A DNA stretch of 64,000 nt from Diplolepis rosae (GCA_030998225.1 JAPYXD010000753.1:4154001-4218000); one strand, 5' to 3'. Counted from the first letter of the stretch, positions 1 to 13,973 are shown. The notes: generated from the letters alone by a model not told the origin. Numbers and translations: made by a program.

Positions 1-1900
1 TTCCTGCTTCTGATTTTAATTTTATTTAAATTTAATTGATGTTCATAAATCGAGCTTAAATTAATAAAAGCGGTGAGGAAGTTTTGTAGCAACACCTTAA
101 AGACTAGACGATATTAGTAAATATTGACTTTTATTGTATTAATTCAGTCAAACATTATAAATATATTATTCTGTTATTGAAATATATTGGGAAACGTACA
201 AAGCCAGATATAAACAAATCAAAATATTTAGAAAAGTCGATGACTTTATCCCGCGACAATTTTACAAAACAGAGCTTCTTATTCAATCTCATTATTATGT
301 CAATTAAACTAACTTTGCGAACTTAACGAGCAAGACAAAAAAGCTACTACCTCTTTGTCAAGCTTCAAATTATCTTTATATAAAGCATCCTGCTCAAGTC
401 ATTGCATCAGTAGAAATAGAACATGTCAATCAGACTAGAATTATTACTATCAGGCAACCCATTGGCCACGGGGACATTGGACATCTTTCAGACGTTTAAA
501 CAACGTCCCGAGGAATCGTGTCAAGTTTTTATTTTATTTTTTAAACGTCTCGTAGATAAAAAAGCTCTTTGTCGTAAGACGTCTTCAAGATAGAAAAAAT
601 TGCCATTAAAGTCCATGAGACGTCCTTGAGACACCCTGGAGATTTTTAATAGACCAATAAACTGAGGAAACATATTTGTTGCATATTCAATGAATAAGGA
701 GATTGGATGTCTCAATAACGTCTCAAGGACCTAAATGTCAAGTTTTCTGCTTTCCGAAGGAAGTTTTATGTTTTAAAGACGTCTTTAAGGCATAAAATCT
801 AGAGACGAACAACAAAATGTCTGGCATTCACGTTCTGGGACGTTATCATGACGTCCTAGATGTCCGGATTCCCCATGCATACGAAGGAATAATTACAAAT
901 TATAAAATAGTATTGAACGTTTCGAGGACGTCCTGAAGGCTTGTATCCCTAGTTTTTTTTTTATTCTTGAAATCTCTGTTATCACAAATACGTCTTTAAC
1001 ATGAAACGTCCAAAAAAGATTAAAAAGTTTGGCATTAAAGATTTGGTATTTTATTGAGGCGTCTAAAAGACGTCTAATTTGTTCGTACCCTTTGAAGAAA
1101 TATATATGTTACACGATAGTCGTCTTTGAGACGTTTAAAAGACGTCTTTAGAAGGTCTATGTCCGTTCAAATGATGTCTTGTAAACGCCCCTTGTCTGAA
1201 AGACGTCTTTCAGACATGAGATTTTAAAAAAAAGAACCAATTAAACGTCCCAAAAAAAAAACCATGTCCTTGTTTCTGGATATTTTTTGTCTAAAAAACG
1301 TCTTTAAGACATAATAGATGCTTAAGATAACAAAAATACAGACATTGAAATCCTCGAGACGTCCTTAAGACGTTCCGAAGACATCCAATGTCTCCATGTT
1401 CACAGGATGGTTCTCCACATCCTTGACGTCTCATGTCTTGAATTCGTCTTTAAAACATAAATCGTCCAAAAGAAAACAAAGTGTCTGAAATTGAACTTCT
1501 CGAGACGTAATTAAGACGTCTAAATTGCCCTTACTTAAGGACGTCTCGAAAACTTTAGTTCCAGTTCTTCTGCTGTTTCCAGAACGTCCAATGTCTTAAA
1601 TACTTCTTTAAAACATTAATCGTCCAAAAAACAACAACAAGCCTGTCATTGAAGTCTCGGGACGTTATTAAGACGTCAAAATTTTCCATGTCTCCTAAAT
1701 GTGAAACAATTCTTTCTTATTATTGTCCGATTTTCTATTGTTCTGAGAGATTAATGTCTTAAATACTCCTTCAAAACATCAGACGTCCAAAAGACAACAA
1801 AAAGCATGAGCTTTTGAAGACGTCTTAAAGACGTCCAAATTCTCATTACAAATTGGATGTTCTTTCCTGATGGAAAAAATGCCCCAAAAATGAATTTCAT
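1..1900. repeat. GACGTC-rich degenerate satellite, left block
   Basis: This stretch is filled with GACGTC, AGACGTCTTT and related half-sites, often as inverted pairs such as gacgtctttaagacg. No coding exon is recognisable. At the right side the conserved block cgtccaaaa recurs at about 1463, 1621 and 1784, giving an imperfect tandem period near 160 bp. Similar sequence lies at 59.7-61.6 kb, with fragments near 3.6, 35.4 and 42.5 kb, so this is a dispersed repeat family. The transposon or satellite class is unknown. Confidence 0.7.
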
Positions 1901-3559
1901 TTTCTGTAGCAATTTTCCAGACTCATTTTTAAGACTTGAAAAAATGTTTAAATTTTTAGAGTTATATACATTTTATTATGAGGAATTTACAAATTTATCT
2001 AAACTATGAACTTACATTTTGATCTTAGAACTCAGCCCACTAAGTATTGCAGACAGAATGCACTGTTTTGACAACAATTGTTAAATTCCGACCAGTTAAT
2101 GTGACAAGTGATTATACGAAGGTCGGGTAAATATTTTCCTATGCGTTCAGTACGAAAAGGCCAAAAACGTTTTGTTTTAAATTTTATTTAAATGCTGACA
2201 CAGAGGTCTTTGAGAATGAAACATTCTAACGAAAAGCTGACAATAATACTATAGAAATTCTTAGACTCAATATTCAAACTGAACTTTAATAAAAGAACAG
2301 AAAGGAAGGAAGTCACTTTATTTATTAGACTGATTAAGTTTTTTTCAATGTCATCATGTAAATTGACAAGATATCTCCGAATCACTAGTTTTGTATATTG
2401 AGGCACTTACTCTATTTATTGAATAGTCTATCGATCCATTATACACTCTAAGTGTCACGACATGATTAATAGAATTATTATTATTCAAATATTCAAAGAA
2501 TTTGAAAACCTTCTGTGGAAAAAAGACGCTTTCGAGACACAAATTTCAAACTCAACTAATTAATTTGAAATTATTATTATTATTTACAAAATCGTTACTC
2601 TCCTAAATTCTCATTAACTAAGTTATTTTCCTTTTGCATTGTAACTCACCGATTTTGAGGTACAGTCGTTTGAAGAGTTGATTGTTTAAAAGAATTGTTT
2701 TGAAACTAGCTGCACGAAAGAAGCTGGAAATTAGAAAACGACTTTAGTAATAATTCCTATTAAGCTTTGAAAAGCAAGCAATTTTAGGTAGATAATTTAG
2801 TCAATGTCAATTCTAAAAACGAGGTGAGAATTAGAAGAAACTTACTCTTGGTGAATTGAAGAGAAAGAAGTTCACAGTGAGTTACTATCTATCACTTTAA
2901 ATATCACAGTCACACACTTATTAAGAGATTGAAAATTGAGATTCAAGGATTCCCAGGAATGGATTTTCGATTTGATTTTAGAGGATAGCGTGTGCCAATG
3001 TTAATGCCGAAAATTGACCGTTTCTTCATGAATGGTAAAGAATTTTCTTGACAGTTTATGGTGACTTGGACTGAGTAGTGTTGACTCTTGGACATGAATT
3101 CTGCTCTTCTGGGAAACATTTATGTAGGTCTTCCGAGGTAATGAAAATGACCCACTCAAGGATGTAGCTTCCAGTAATCTATTGTCTTCAGTTTAACTAG
3201 AGCCAAGAAATTAAAGCTCTTCGTGTTGGTGCTTGATGGGAAATTCGAGGGACGAGAGTTACTGGCCTAGCGACAGATATCGTCAGATCCAGTCTCTCGA
3301 CCCGAAAAGATCGAGCCTTGTGTAAAGACTAAAGACCAGGCAGAACTGAAGAGCAAGTAAATTCTTCTCTCTAGTTGATATAGAACTGCTTGATAAACTC
3401 TGCTTGAGAAGGGAGACCATTCCGAGTTGACGAGTTCAAGATTCAATCACTAACGCAAAACTTCTGAAAATCACAACTGTTGAGCACTTTTTGACAATCA
3501 AAATTTCAAACTCTCCCAAAGTCCTAGACTTCTAATTTTCTAGATAGAAAATTTCATAA

Positions 3560-3750
3560 AATAACTAGAAAACAAACATTTGTGGTTATAAAAACATCAG
3601 AAATCAGACATTTTTGGGACATTTTGAGAAAGTCCCAAGGACTTTAATTTCAAGCTTTTTGCTGTCCCAAAAACGTCTCTTGTCATCAGGAAACCAGAGT
3701 TGGAATCCCCCCAAAAAGCATTTTTGTCCATTTTCAAAATGCCTCCACTT
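3560..3750. repeat. short fragment of the GACGTC-type dispersed repeat
   Basis: The phrases about ttgggacattttgagaaagtccc, caagctttttgctgtcc and aaaacgtctcttgtc match the vocabulary of the arrays at both window ends. The fragment lies within the proposed intron of the candidate noncoding transcript. The rest of 1900-6468 is AT-rich and shows no recognisable protein-coding exon. Confidence 0.4.
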
Positions 3751-5149
3751 GGTGGCTTTAGTAAAAGTTTACGAGAATAAATAAATAACTGTAACTACTT
3801 TATAGAGATGAAAAAAAAACTGTTTGCTTAGAAAAAAAATGTAAGATACAAAGAGCCACATTCAAAAGGCAAAATCGATGTGAAAAGGTCTAATTTATTA
3901 ACAAACTGTAATGAAACTTGTTCGTATTTTTCTTCAAGACAATATTCAATTAAAAGTATATTACTTAATAGAAATAATTAGAGATTTAAAGTAAAGTGTA
4001 ATTTGTCTGATGAAGTGAAAACTTTCTGATATGACACTACATAAGAAATTATAGTTATGGGTTGAAGGGATGTACATAAATTAAGTCTCCGTTCAAGTAG
4101 AAAGAAAGGGTGACTGAATTTGATTATTTGTGACAAGCAAAAAGAAAATTACTATATTTAGATCATTGATTGTTTATCAATAGTATATCGCGTTTGAAAA
4201 GAAGTATTCAAAGTCAGTTTTCCTTTTTACGAACCTTGAATGGTCTACTTTTTCGATTTAGCGGATTACAAATATGGATGATTTAGATTTAATATTACCA
4301 AAATATGGATTCTAGAAAAAAATTTGAAATTTGTGTGGTTCGAGAAATGAAGAAACGTTTTATTTTTAATTTGGAAATATCACCTAAGGAAAATATTTTT
4401 CTCTAGTCCAGTTTAAAAATTTCAAGGTTCAAGGTAGAAAAAGTCGTAAAATAAAATCAATATTAACATAGTTTCTATATCTTTCAATTTTATGCTTCGA
4501 GTCGAGGAACAAATTAACATTTACATGCGAATGTCATCTGAGAAAAATAATTAACGAATAAATACTCAATAATAATAATTAAAATAAATAAAATTATTTA
4601 TTTTGATAATGAATTTTTTTTCAAGTGAAAAATTAAAACTTAAATATATGCAAAGTACGCGACATCTATCTCAAGGGATGGAACCTCATCGTCAGGAATA
4701 AGCCGATAAAATTCCTTTTAACGACTGAGAAACACTCGACATAATTTTTTAAATTGACGTCCCCGTTTTTGCATACAATATGATCATTTTAATTTCAATT
4801 CTATTTCAATTCTATTTCAACAAAATTTCAACTTTAGTTGAAAGCATTGAGTCCTTACTTGAATAAAACCGACTCTAAAATAATTTTACTCACCTAGAAA
4901 TCGAAAGTCAAACGATGGTACAAACGAAGTAAATTCTCCTTTAAATTCCTTGCTACTTGATCTGAAAAAATAATATCATCTTAAAAGACGTTTTTTTTAG
5001 GAAATAAAATAGTGATAGATTTTTCCTTGGTTTAAGTTTTACTATAAAAATAATTTAAGGTGTTAAACGGTTTACTTACTGATGTAGGTAGAGATTGTTA
5101 CTGCAGAATGAGCGCAGGACTTGTGCCGAAGGAAAAGCGCGAGACCGCC

Positions 5150-5155
5150 CTTATA
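5150..5155 (-). promoter_or_regulatory. TATA box of the candidate 5.1-kb transcript
   Basis: The minus strand reads TATAAGGGCGG here, inside the only GC-rich patch of the left 6 kb (about 5100-5230). It stands about 70 nt upstream of a strong GTAAGT donor at 5079. The spacing suits a short TATA-driven first exon. No transcript evidence is available. Confidence 0.3.
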
Positions 5156-6468
5156 AGCACCGAGAACTCGGGGGTAATGTTGAGCAGCTAAGACGTGCCC
5201 ATTAAACATGTTGCTCGAGTGGATGTCAAGTCTGTTAAATGCTGCATGGCTAATGTTCGTCTAATACAAAAAGGGGTAGTCAGTCAAGCGTGATTTATTA
5301 TACCTAGGCGCTTAATTGGATTTCATCTTATTTTCAAAATCTCTTCCCTGCGTCGAGACCCTTTTAAGTTAATATTTATTCAGGTCTCTGAATTTCCATC
5401 CCGGAACAAGGACGACCTTCAATTTATGCAACTGAGCGTTCAAGACCCAAATGAAAGAAGGAAGTAAAAATGGACATGAACGGGGTGAATTTAGCTTAGC
5501 GACAACGTATTTCTAATTTTACTACATAAGTTATAAATTATGAGATTAATTTGTCAATATTTTTGGAAATAATCTTGCTGACGTCTTGAATTCTTCTAAT
5601 TATAATTTACTGCTCTGAATTTGAAATTGACTCTACTCATTGAACAATTATGAATTCTGAATATTTTTGAGCAATTTTTTTTCTCAGGTCCTTGCTTTTT
5701 AAGTTACGAGATTTAATTCCTGGAAGAAAATATGTTACAAACTGGTCTTGAATAAAATTGGCTGAAATATCATTCATGAAGTTAAAAATAGAATTCGCTT
5801 GGTGTGTTATAAATGGTAAAACGAAAAATGAAAGAAATAAAGTCAAACTTTCGTGGTAGACAGCCATAAACACGAAGGATTTGAACTGGCGAACAATGAC
5901 TATAAAAGTCAGTTGAATTTAGTGTTTTCGTTCAAAACTACACCCTCTTGGAATATCGATTGTGGTAGAGTATGCGAAACAAGTAGATGCTATCTGAGGT
6001 CACTGGCCTTCGATTATGTATGCAAAAAGTAAATCTGTAAAATTGTTAAACAATATAAAAATGAAGAGCAGAGTATTCCAAATGATGAATTGTCAAGAGC
6101 AAACAAAATTTTAAAAAAGGTTCCAAGCTGTAAGATAAATGGAAAACAAATCGTAAAATAAAACGCCAAATTCTTGTTTATTTTTTAGAATTAAAAACCT
6201 CTTTAAAGCTACGAGCTCAAATAGAAAACTAATTTCTACGAGTGAAATTCTGGAAAGAGGAAGGATTTGGCAGAGCGGGTAAATCAGAACCAATAGACGT
6301 GTTTTAAATATATTTTATAAAACGTCCTATTTTATACAGCATATAAAACAATACTCTGTATTTCATTTTATATTCACACATGGTTGCTATTATGTGTATG
6401 CCGTCGTAATCCTCGACATAGTACATTTAAATAGTAACATTATATTATTCGGCGGGCTAACATTAATA

Positions 6469-9400
6469 CTATGAGAATGCACTGACCTTTGCCTTCTTGA
6501 TGCTGCCAGAATGGGAATTCCCAGCGCTGTGATTAAACTTCTCTGAAGTGGAAAGCTTGGCTTTATTTCCGTGCATTCGAGCGATTTCCATCTCCGTGAG
6601 ATCCGTACTTAAAATATCATCCAAGACGCTTGCATCCGATGTAGATTTTACGTTAGCTGGCGATTCTGACATCAATCGTTCTTCGCTTTTGTCCTTCGGA
6701 TCAACATTAAGGTTCTCCAGCACCCGAGGTGACTTCGAAGGAACTTTAGAGTTTAGAAGACGATTACTTGCATCTTCGACTTTCGCTTTACTTCCTACAT
6801 GATTGTGAACAACTGTGGGATTCGAGAAGCTGGAATCGGTCTTTTCTAGAAATTGACCGACAACTGGATCGTTGAGGCTTCCATCGAATGTGTTTCCTTC
6901 CCAGAAAAATTCCTCTAAAACTTGAGTATCACGTTGCTCTGGTGGAAGACGATTTATGCGAGCTTTTACTATAGCTAGATGTCGATGAACGTAATCTTGT
7001 TGCGGTGCCAAGGCTGCCGCACGTTCTAAGCACTGAGCAGCCAAACCCAACTTTCCTCGTTCCACCATTACGACGCAGAGGTTGTGCAGACCTTGAATAT
7101 TTGTCGGGTCCAATTGCAAAATACGACGATAGCACTAGAAAAATAAAAAATAAATTAGAAATAACGTTTTCATTGCATTTATCATGTTTATTGTTCATTT
7201 CTGGACTTACGTTCTCAGCAGCGTCCAAATCCTTGATGTTATTGATGTAAATATCCCCAAGAAGTATTAGGCCTTTTACGTGATCCGGATGAAATCTGAC
7301 TAGTTGATTTAGGAAAGGAGCTGCCTCGAGTGGACGATGTTCATCAGCAAGTAAAAGGGCTAGGTTAAAAAGTGCTGATCTAAAGTCTTCCTTTAAAGCA
7401 ACCGCGTTTCGAAACCAACGCTCTGCACTTTCACTGTCATGATCGTCCATAGCCAACATTCCTAGATTGAAGTGTACTCTTTCATTGTTAGAGTCCTGCA
7501 ATAAGCAAACAAATAAAAATTTGTTCTTTTGTTTTACTTGGGGCGGATCGAGTGCCGCTGGGGATTCGTGGAAAAACAAAACACAGGGAATTCGACATCT
7601 TTTTATGTCTTTTAAACGAGACTAAGCATTTTTGATGTATTTCTGTCCATTGAACTGAATCCAGATTTATAATTTATTATTTTTTCTGGTGTAGTGAACA
7701 ATTTTTTTTAATCAATTATGTTTCTCGGATAATTCCCTAACCGTGTTTGATCCTCTTTATAAAGTATAATCTTAAAAAAATTATAACCTTTCGGAGTAAT
7801 TTCAAAAGTCTTTCCCTAGCGACTTTTCGGAGCTCCGCTCGTCCCAATTCTTGCAAGAGTATTGCAGAATTCAGAAGGGCTTGCTCATGTTCAGGATCGA
7901 ATTCGAGCGCTTTGTCCAGGTATGCGAGAGCTTGAGATGCTTTTCCTTGTTCAAGAAATACTACCCCCAGCTGAAATACGACAAAAATAGTTGTGAATAG
8001 ATTAATTACTGAAAGATTATTTTATTTGAATTTATGAAGTTTAATATTTACATTGTAGTAAATGTCAGGATTATTACTATCGTAGAAAAGTGCCCTTTCG
8101 TAAACTTCCTGCGCCTCTTTTGTACGATTCAGTTTGATTAACACATCGCCGCGATTGATATAAGCTTGTGTGTAATCTGCACGCATGCTAATCGCTTGTC
8201 TGTAGAGCAGATCGGCTTCCTCCAGTCTAGTGGCGTTTTTAGCGATGAGATTTGCTAGATTCACGAACACATTTAGGTGATTTGGAGCAATCCGGGCTTG
8301 GTAAGATTCCCCAGGCTTTGCTTTCGGCAAAAGCGACTTGGCCTGAAAAAAGTATTGTAATAAGTAATTCTAAATCTACGAGTTTTCCGAGAAATGTATA
8401 GCTTGAAGTTTTTACCTTAAGGTAAGCATCTTCAGCTTCCTTAAACATTTTTAAGTGATTGTAAGTCCGACCGACGTTAATATGAGCGCCGATATCGTCT
8501 CCTTGAACCTGGACAGCCATGTTAAAGAAACTGAGAGCTTCCTTAAAACGCCCTTGACTTTCCAAGGCGTGTCCAACGTTGTTAAAAAGCTTTGCATTTC
8601 GGTCGTTCACTCTCAGGCCAGACATAAATATCGAGTATTCATCCAACCAGTCATAATTTCTTATGATTGTTTTCGTGGCGTGAGCCGCTAGTATTGTAAG
8701 TATCACAAATGTAGATAATTTTTTACTCCTTCTTTCGCACAAAATGCTCCAGCCGTATCCAATGAGCATGCAAAAACCCATCGATGGCGCGTAAAGAACT
8801 CTTTCAGCGATTACAAATCCCACTGGGAAAAAAAGATTCGACGCTGGCAAAAAGGGAAGAATCATCATTGCTAGACTCTGGAAACATAAATAAGTTTTCA
8901 GATGAACAAAAAAGATTGAAATACTACATTAATTAAATAAATAATCTATTGTAAACATCATAATTAAGGCATGAAAAATCAACAAAATAAAAATTTGAAA
9001 ATAAACAATAAAAATGTTTAATTTTTAAAATAAAGAAATTTTCCTAACCATTATAATAACAACTGAAGTCTGCCTATTACGTGTTAAGATGGCAGTGACA
9101 ACAAGTCCTATGATAATACCGTGAGTCGCGATGATCGCGAGAATCCGAGGATCTGTAAAACTGTCTAGCAATGGAATAGTGCCCATTGTCCAATCACAGC
9201 AGAGATCAACTGGAAGAAGTAAAAGTCGTAAGTTAACAGCCGCGAGGTAATTGTACGTCAATTGTCTCGTTGGAGTTGAAGCTACGGATGCGGGATTGTC
9301 AAATCTGCAAAAAAAATTAAATTCTTAACAGCTCTGAAGTTAACCGAAAAATTTGAAAATGAATTTTATCGAAATTAATGTACCTGGTAAATATAGGCAG

Positions 9401-11378
9401 TTTTGAACCCATGACATGTAGTCTTAAAATAAGAAGACTAAATGTAACGACAGTAAGAGCCATTAAACGTTTTGTACCCTCATTAGACCAGGTAGGAGAA
9501 ATCTTTTTTCCGTCAAACGTTGACTTAATCGCTAAAACTATATCCAAAGCTCTCACCTGGGTGAAGAAAAGTATCAATTAAAGAAAAATCGAGTATTTAA
9601 ATATAAAGTTACATCGTGAGGGATAATATTCATGCATGCATACAAAATGCATGACATATTGCACATTTCTAATATTATATTCACAAAGTAAAATTTCAAT
9701 TACCCTTTGTACGACAAAAATTTCATACAGAACACAGACTGCGGTTGCTGTTATGCCCTGCTCTTTGCACAGCATCGCAACAAAGACAAAAAACATTGAC
9801 AATAACAAAGACTGCCAACCTAAAATAAAGGAGAATATTGTTTGTTTTGACAATTTGTTCAAGTTTCTTTTTACAAAATATAAAGCAAATTTAAAGATTA
9901 ATCTTGGAGGTAATTTTGCGTTAATAAAATTTAACTCACCAGTAGATCTTTTGCTTTTGCAACATTTTGTATACGTTATGAGAGCTGCGAGATAAAACAA
10001 AGATGATAGAGTCTCTGCTCTTCCAACCACTCCCGTCACCTGTTTGAAATTTTTTGAATAAAAGGATAAGTAAATAAATTCAGCGGCTATCATTAGTTTT
10101 AGAATTTTGTTTTTACTTACAGCTTCTGTGTGTATTGGATGTACTGCAAATAACATAGCAGATATAAAACTTCCTAAATCTGATAAAAACATTAAGCACG
10201 TCCTGAAAATAAAAGTTTAATTTAATAGAAATTTTAATAGAAATTTTAATACAAATTTAATTTAATAGTAAAATTGATTTCGAGAAATAATAATCAAAAT
10301 CCAAACCTGAAGTATAAGAGACATACTCCAACATGAAGGATAACATTAAGCAGATGGTAACCCATTGGATCAAGTTGATGGATCAGGTAATTCCAGCGAA
10401 ATGTGAGGACGCAGAGTGGTCTGTATGATTTGTGAGATTGTTCCTGTTTGATTAAAATTGGAAATTAAACCTTTCTCTAATTATACTCATCATTGATCTC
10501 ATTGAACTAACAAAGAATTCTATTAACTATAGGATACTGTTTTAAATCTTGCAACACGTGCGCAAAAAAAATTCGAATATGAATAATGAGAATTTGACGA
10601 AAGGGTAATTCTTTCGTCATTATTTATTTTTATCTCCTTTCTAAATAGTAATATCGTGAAATCCTTTCGATAGATTGTTCAGAATCTTGAAAAAACTTAG
10701 GAAAATATTGCCGAATTGAAATAATCTATTTTATTTTATTCTATTAACAACATATTTTTTAAGTTTCTGTTTACATTGACTTTGTCAATACAAACAAATG
10801 ACAATTTTTAAAAACGATTTATTTATATTTAAAATTTATTAATTTTAACTTTTCCGCAATTATATTATAAAAACACTAAGCTTTTAGAAAAAATCTTTGT
10901 CACTGTTTTGAATTTCTCTCATGAAATAGTCAAATCTCGTTAGTACCCTGAAAGACATAAACAATTTTCACATTTAATGAAAAATCAGATTTGGAGATGA
11001 AAGGTCAAGGAGTTACGATAAATTAAAGGAAACGAATCAGAACGAAAGAAATGAATCAGGACAAGAACAGGAGCGACAAATATGCGGATCAATACACGGA
11101 TACCAAATAGCCTTTGGCGCCGCGGCCGCACGCGCGACAGCGACGGTGACGTCCGTCATGGCGCCTGAGTTGACATGCTAGCTTACCTTATGCATCGGCG
11201 TACCCCAAAAATCATTGTAGAAGATATTTTTCAGGGGAGTGTGAGGCCTGAGATCTCGATTATCCTTGATTGCTGAAATGTCATCGAAGACGAAACCGCA
11301 GCTCAGACTGTTGAGATAAACGACGAACGCGGTCACAACCACGATCGCCGCCAAAACTCCCCGGGCAGGCACTCCCAT
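6469..11378 (-). CDS. TMTC3: TMTC3-like transmembrane O-mannosyltransferase with TPR repeats
   Basis: TMTC proteins are ER membrane enzymes that O-mannosylate cadherin ectodomains. Twelve exons join in one frame (minus order): 11378-11187, 10443-10307, 10202-10121, 10039-9940, 9819-9704, 9556-9384, 9304-9049, 8877-8416, 8342-8052, 7970-7788, 7495-7211, 7134-6469. The product is 980 residues; human TMTC3 is about 915. The ATG at 11378 is chosen because it precedes a hydrophobic helix (about residues 8-24) followed by the GFVFDD loop, whose acidic pair is D32-D33. Other family blocks are [35 protein letters not shown] and [16 protein letters not shown] repeats begin around residue 480, with NNVGHALE and [17 protein letters not shown]. 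The last 130 residues are low-complexity and poorly conserved. The donor after 7788 (GTTATA) is weak but keeps frame. TMTC3 fits better than TMTC1, 2 or 4 from the loop-1 and TPR wording. Confidence 0.95.
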
Positions 11379-11400
11379 GACGTCAAACACACATCGATAT
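11100..11400 (-). promoter_or_regulatory. CpG-rich start region of TMTC3
   Basis: In AT-rich surroundings this segment is GC- and CpG-rich (ggcgccgcggccgcacgcgc near 11120). It covers the start of intron 1, coding exon 1 and the immediate upstream sequence. That fits an unmethylated promoter-proximal region. The 1.08 kb between the TMTC3 and PEX12 start codons (11379-12456) holds no other gene that I recognise and probably contains both promoters. Confidence 0.4.
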
Positions 11401-12456
11401 GCCGCCCCGGTAAAGATTTACCGGCTTTCTCTCAAATTCTGTGCACAAGATAGCAGCTAGTTTCGGTTTTCACCGATAAATGAACTCACGAGAGAAAGTT
11501 GCCCAAACGTCATGTCTACTTTTCGATGTAACCTGACTTGATGTTACGAGCACCCATTTTATCACATTTCGTTGCCCGCCACGTCCAAACACCTGCACAT
11601 TTTTGTCAATACGATTAACTGTCTTTTAACGTTCATTCTTTTAAGGAAACTAGTCACTGTAACATCGACGACCTGGCTAAAAGTCGTCGATGGAGAACAA
11701 CTTCGTAAACCGGGAATCAGAATGAAGTGCGACAGTAAAGGTGACGACGGTGACAGACAAGCAAGTTTGCCAACTTTGAGTTTTCGCATTTTATTATTTT
11801 AATTAAGAGAAAAGTTTTGCAGAATATTAGTTCTTTTGTAAGTATTATGCCTTGATATTATGTTATTACTTTATTAGATGTGTTTTCAGCTAATTATTCT
11901 TTATTTAAATAAATTAATAAGATTAAACTCAACAATGGTGATTTTTTTGGTGGCATAACTGACAAAGCCGCCAAATTTTAAATTATTCAAATTATTCTTT
12001 TGTTTGATGTATATTGGTTATATTGGATTGGGACGAATCAATTTTAACTTGTAACTAAGGAAATTAAAGATGAATAGTATATTATGCACCTAGGAGGAAA
12101 AAAATAAAAATAGATTATAGGGTAAATTTCAGTACTGGAAAAACAAACTCAAGATAATTACTGAATTTAATCTCTGTCTATGCTTCTGAGTACTAAAATA
12201 ACTTTCGTATATGAACAGATCACTGTTTTTCAATGGTTCTGTCGTCAAAATTATAGATTAAAAATTACCTAATGATTTTCGTTTTATTGATTCTTATACC
12301 TTTTAGGTTGTCAGTACATACACATACCGCAATCAGCTGTGTTCTGCCAATGAACTGTCAAATTTGTTTTGTAACCACGTGTTGCTAACTTCATGGTTTC
12401 GACTTTGTCTTCTGCGTGAAAAACTAAACAGAATGTAAATAATAATTCCGAAAATC

Positions 12457-13918
12457 ATGGGTGAAAAGGGTGTGCATTTAACAGGAACTGCTTACGTCAG
12501 ACCTTCTTTGCTCGAAATTGTAGCTCAAAAATCTTTGGCTTCAATTCTCGAGCCTGCATTTAGTAAACTGGTTTCAGTAGGTTATGTTTTCATTTTGATT
12601 CAAATTTTCAACAAGTACAAGAAATACAATAACAATTAAATTTAAAGAAATTTAATTTATTATAGGTATTATTAGGACGTAATCCTGAGAAATATGGATG
12701 GTTACTGCGATGGAATGACGAAGTATTTCTGCTTTTAAATGGTGCTTTACAAAATTACTATCTGAATCGCTACGGTTAGTTGATCAAATTTAATAAAAAA
12801 TTTGCAGAGGTTCTCTCTGCAGATGGTACAAATTCTTTTGTTTAGAAATTTTGTAATCTTCAGTTAAAATTTTCAGCTGCGTCATTCTCTGAAAAATTTT
12901 ACGGTCTAAAAAGAATTTCCTTATCTGAGTCGAATACTACAGGAAAACTCAATAAAAAACAAAAAACTGCCTCTTTGATCTTATTAGTGCTTTTTCCATA
13001 CTTGAATAGAAAACTCGAAGCTTTAAAAAGAAAATACACTGAAGAAGAAACTTCCAATGATTTGCCAGTAAGTTTTCAGAATAGTTCTTAAAAGTCATTT
13101 ATCTTCTAACCTCAAAAATTTATTTTAATTTTGTAGGAATGGAAAAAAAACGTGATAAGAACTGTCGTAAAAGTTTACATGATATGTGATGTAATAAAAG
13201 AGTTGACAATATTACACAGCATGCTACTGTACATTTCTGGGAGATCGAATTATCCATCATCATTATTGCGATTAATATCAGTAACGCTATCGTATTCTTC
13301 CGCGAGACCCACTGTTGTAATCATAGATCTTCTGCGCAAAATAAAAGAAGGCACTTTCACTCTGAGAGATAGTGCAACTGTTCTGAAAGAAGTTGCTGCA
13401 AAATCTCTAGAGATCGGAGCTTTTTTCCTTCGATTTTTACAATGGTGGAACAACGAAAATTATGAAAGGAGTCTCACTGATCTTCCTACTCCAGTACCTC
13501 CAACAGTAAGTTTCTATGAAAGAAGTTAATGCCTAGAACTTCAATATAATAAATAAATTACATTTCTAGATCCCTGAAGAAGCGAAACGTTTCAAAGGAT
13601 TGTGCCCAATTTGTAAAAAGCCATTCAAAACCCGTACAGCAATCGCTACATCGGGGTGAGTTTCTTTATAGTTGTTCTGTAAAATTTGAATCCAATAAAA
13701 AAATAATCCAAAAAAGCATAAACTTCTATTTCAAAAGTTTTCAGGATTGTTTCTATTATTAAATAAGCCCAAATAACTTGTGTAATTTATAAATTTAATC
13801 TTTCAGATACATATTTTGCTATCAATGCATTTTACCTGTGATACAGAGGTATGGAAAATGTCCAGTTACAAATTATCCAGCTACAGAGGACGACTTGATT
13901 CGCCTCTATGTACAGTAA
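12457..13918 (+). CDS. PEX12: peroxisome assembly protein 12 (peroxin-12)
   Basis: PEX12 is a peroxisomal membrane RING ubiquitin ligase subunit. With PEX2 and PEX10 it recycles the import receptor PEX5. Six exons join in frame: 12457-12576, 12666-12774, 12877-13067, 13137-13505, 13570-13655 and 13807-13918, giving 328 residues (human 359). The N-terminus carries the family pattern RPSLLEIVAQKSL. Exons 2 and 3 give NPEKYGWLLRWNDE and AASFSEKFYGLKRI, all typical of peroxin-12. The C-terminal RING reads CPICKKPFKTRTA, then GYIFCYQCILP and YGKCPVTNYPA. This is the reduced cysteine set known for PEX12, which lacks a full canonical C3HC4 pattern. The start is the first ATG after stops and aligns with the family N-terminus. 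An AATAAA at 13974-13979 lies about 60 nt after the stop. Confidence 0.97.
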
Positions 13919-13973
13919 AATAATATACTGTATATTCATATAGATTAAATGTACATAAATTGTTTTGTAAAAG

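Larger units (their letters stand above)
2411..5155 (-). ncRNA. candidate spliced transcript without a long ORF
   Basis: On the minus strand several small segments have strong splice signals on both sides. One of 68 nt (4961 to 4894) lies between a TTTTTTCAG acceptor and a GTGAGT donor. One of 60 nt (2709 to 2650) lies between a TTTCGTGCAG acceptor and GTGAGT. One of 102 nt (2512 to 2411) lies between a TTTTTTCCACAG acceptor and GTAAGT. Upstream is a possible first exon ending at 5080 with a GTAAGT donor, preceded by a TATAAG box at 5155-5150 in a GC-richer patch. The first three exons contain no ATG. Joining them gives a frame that stops soon after entering the fourth. A noncoding RNA fits best, but a missed coding exon or chance splice signals are possible. 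Nothing here resembles a protein family I know. Confidence 0.3.

Noticed and set aside
5637..5873. A 78-codon minus-strand ORF left of TMTC3
   Set aside because: Aromatic and serine-rich translation of AT-rich DNA, no splice partners and no family resemblance.
11572..11802. A 76-codon plus-strand ORF between TMTC3 and PEX12
   Set aside because: It overlaps the probable TMTC3 promoter, shows no family match, and an antisense ORF of equal length exists at the same place.
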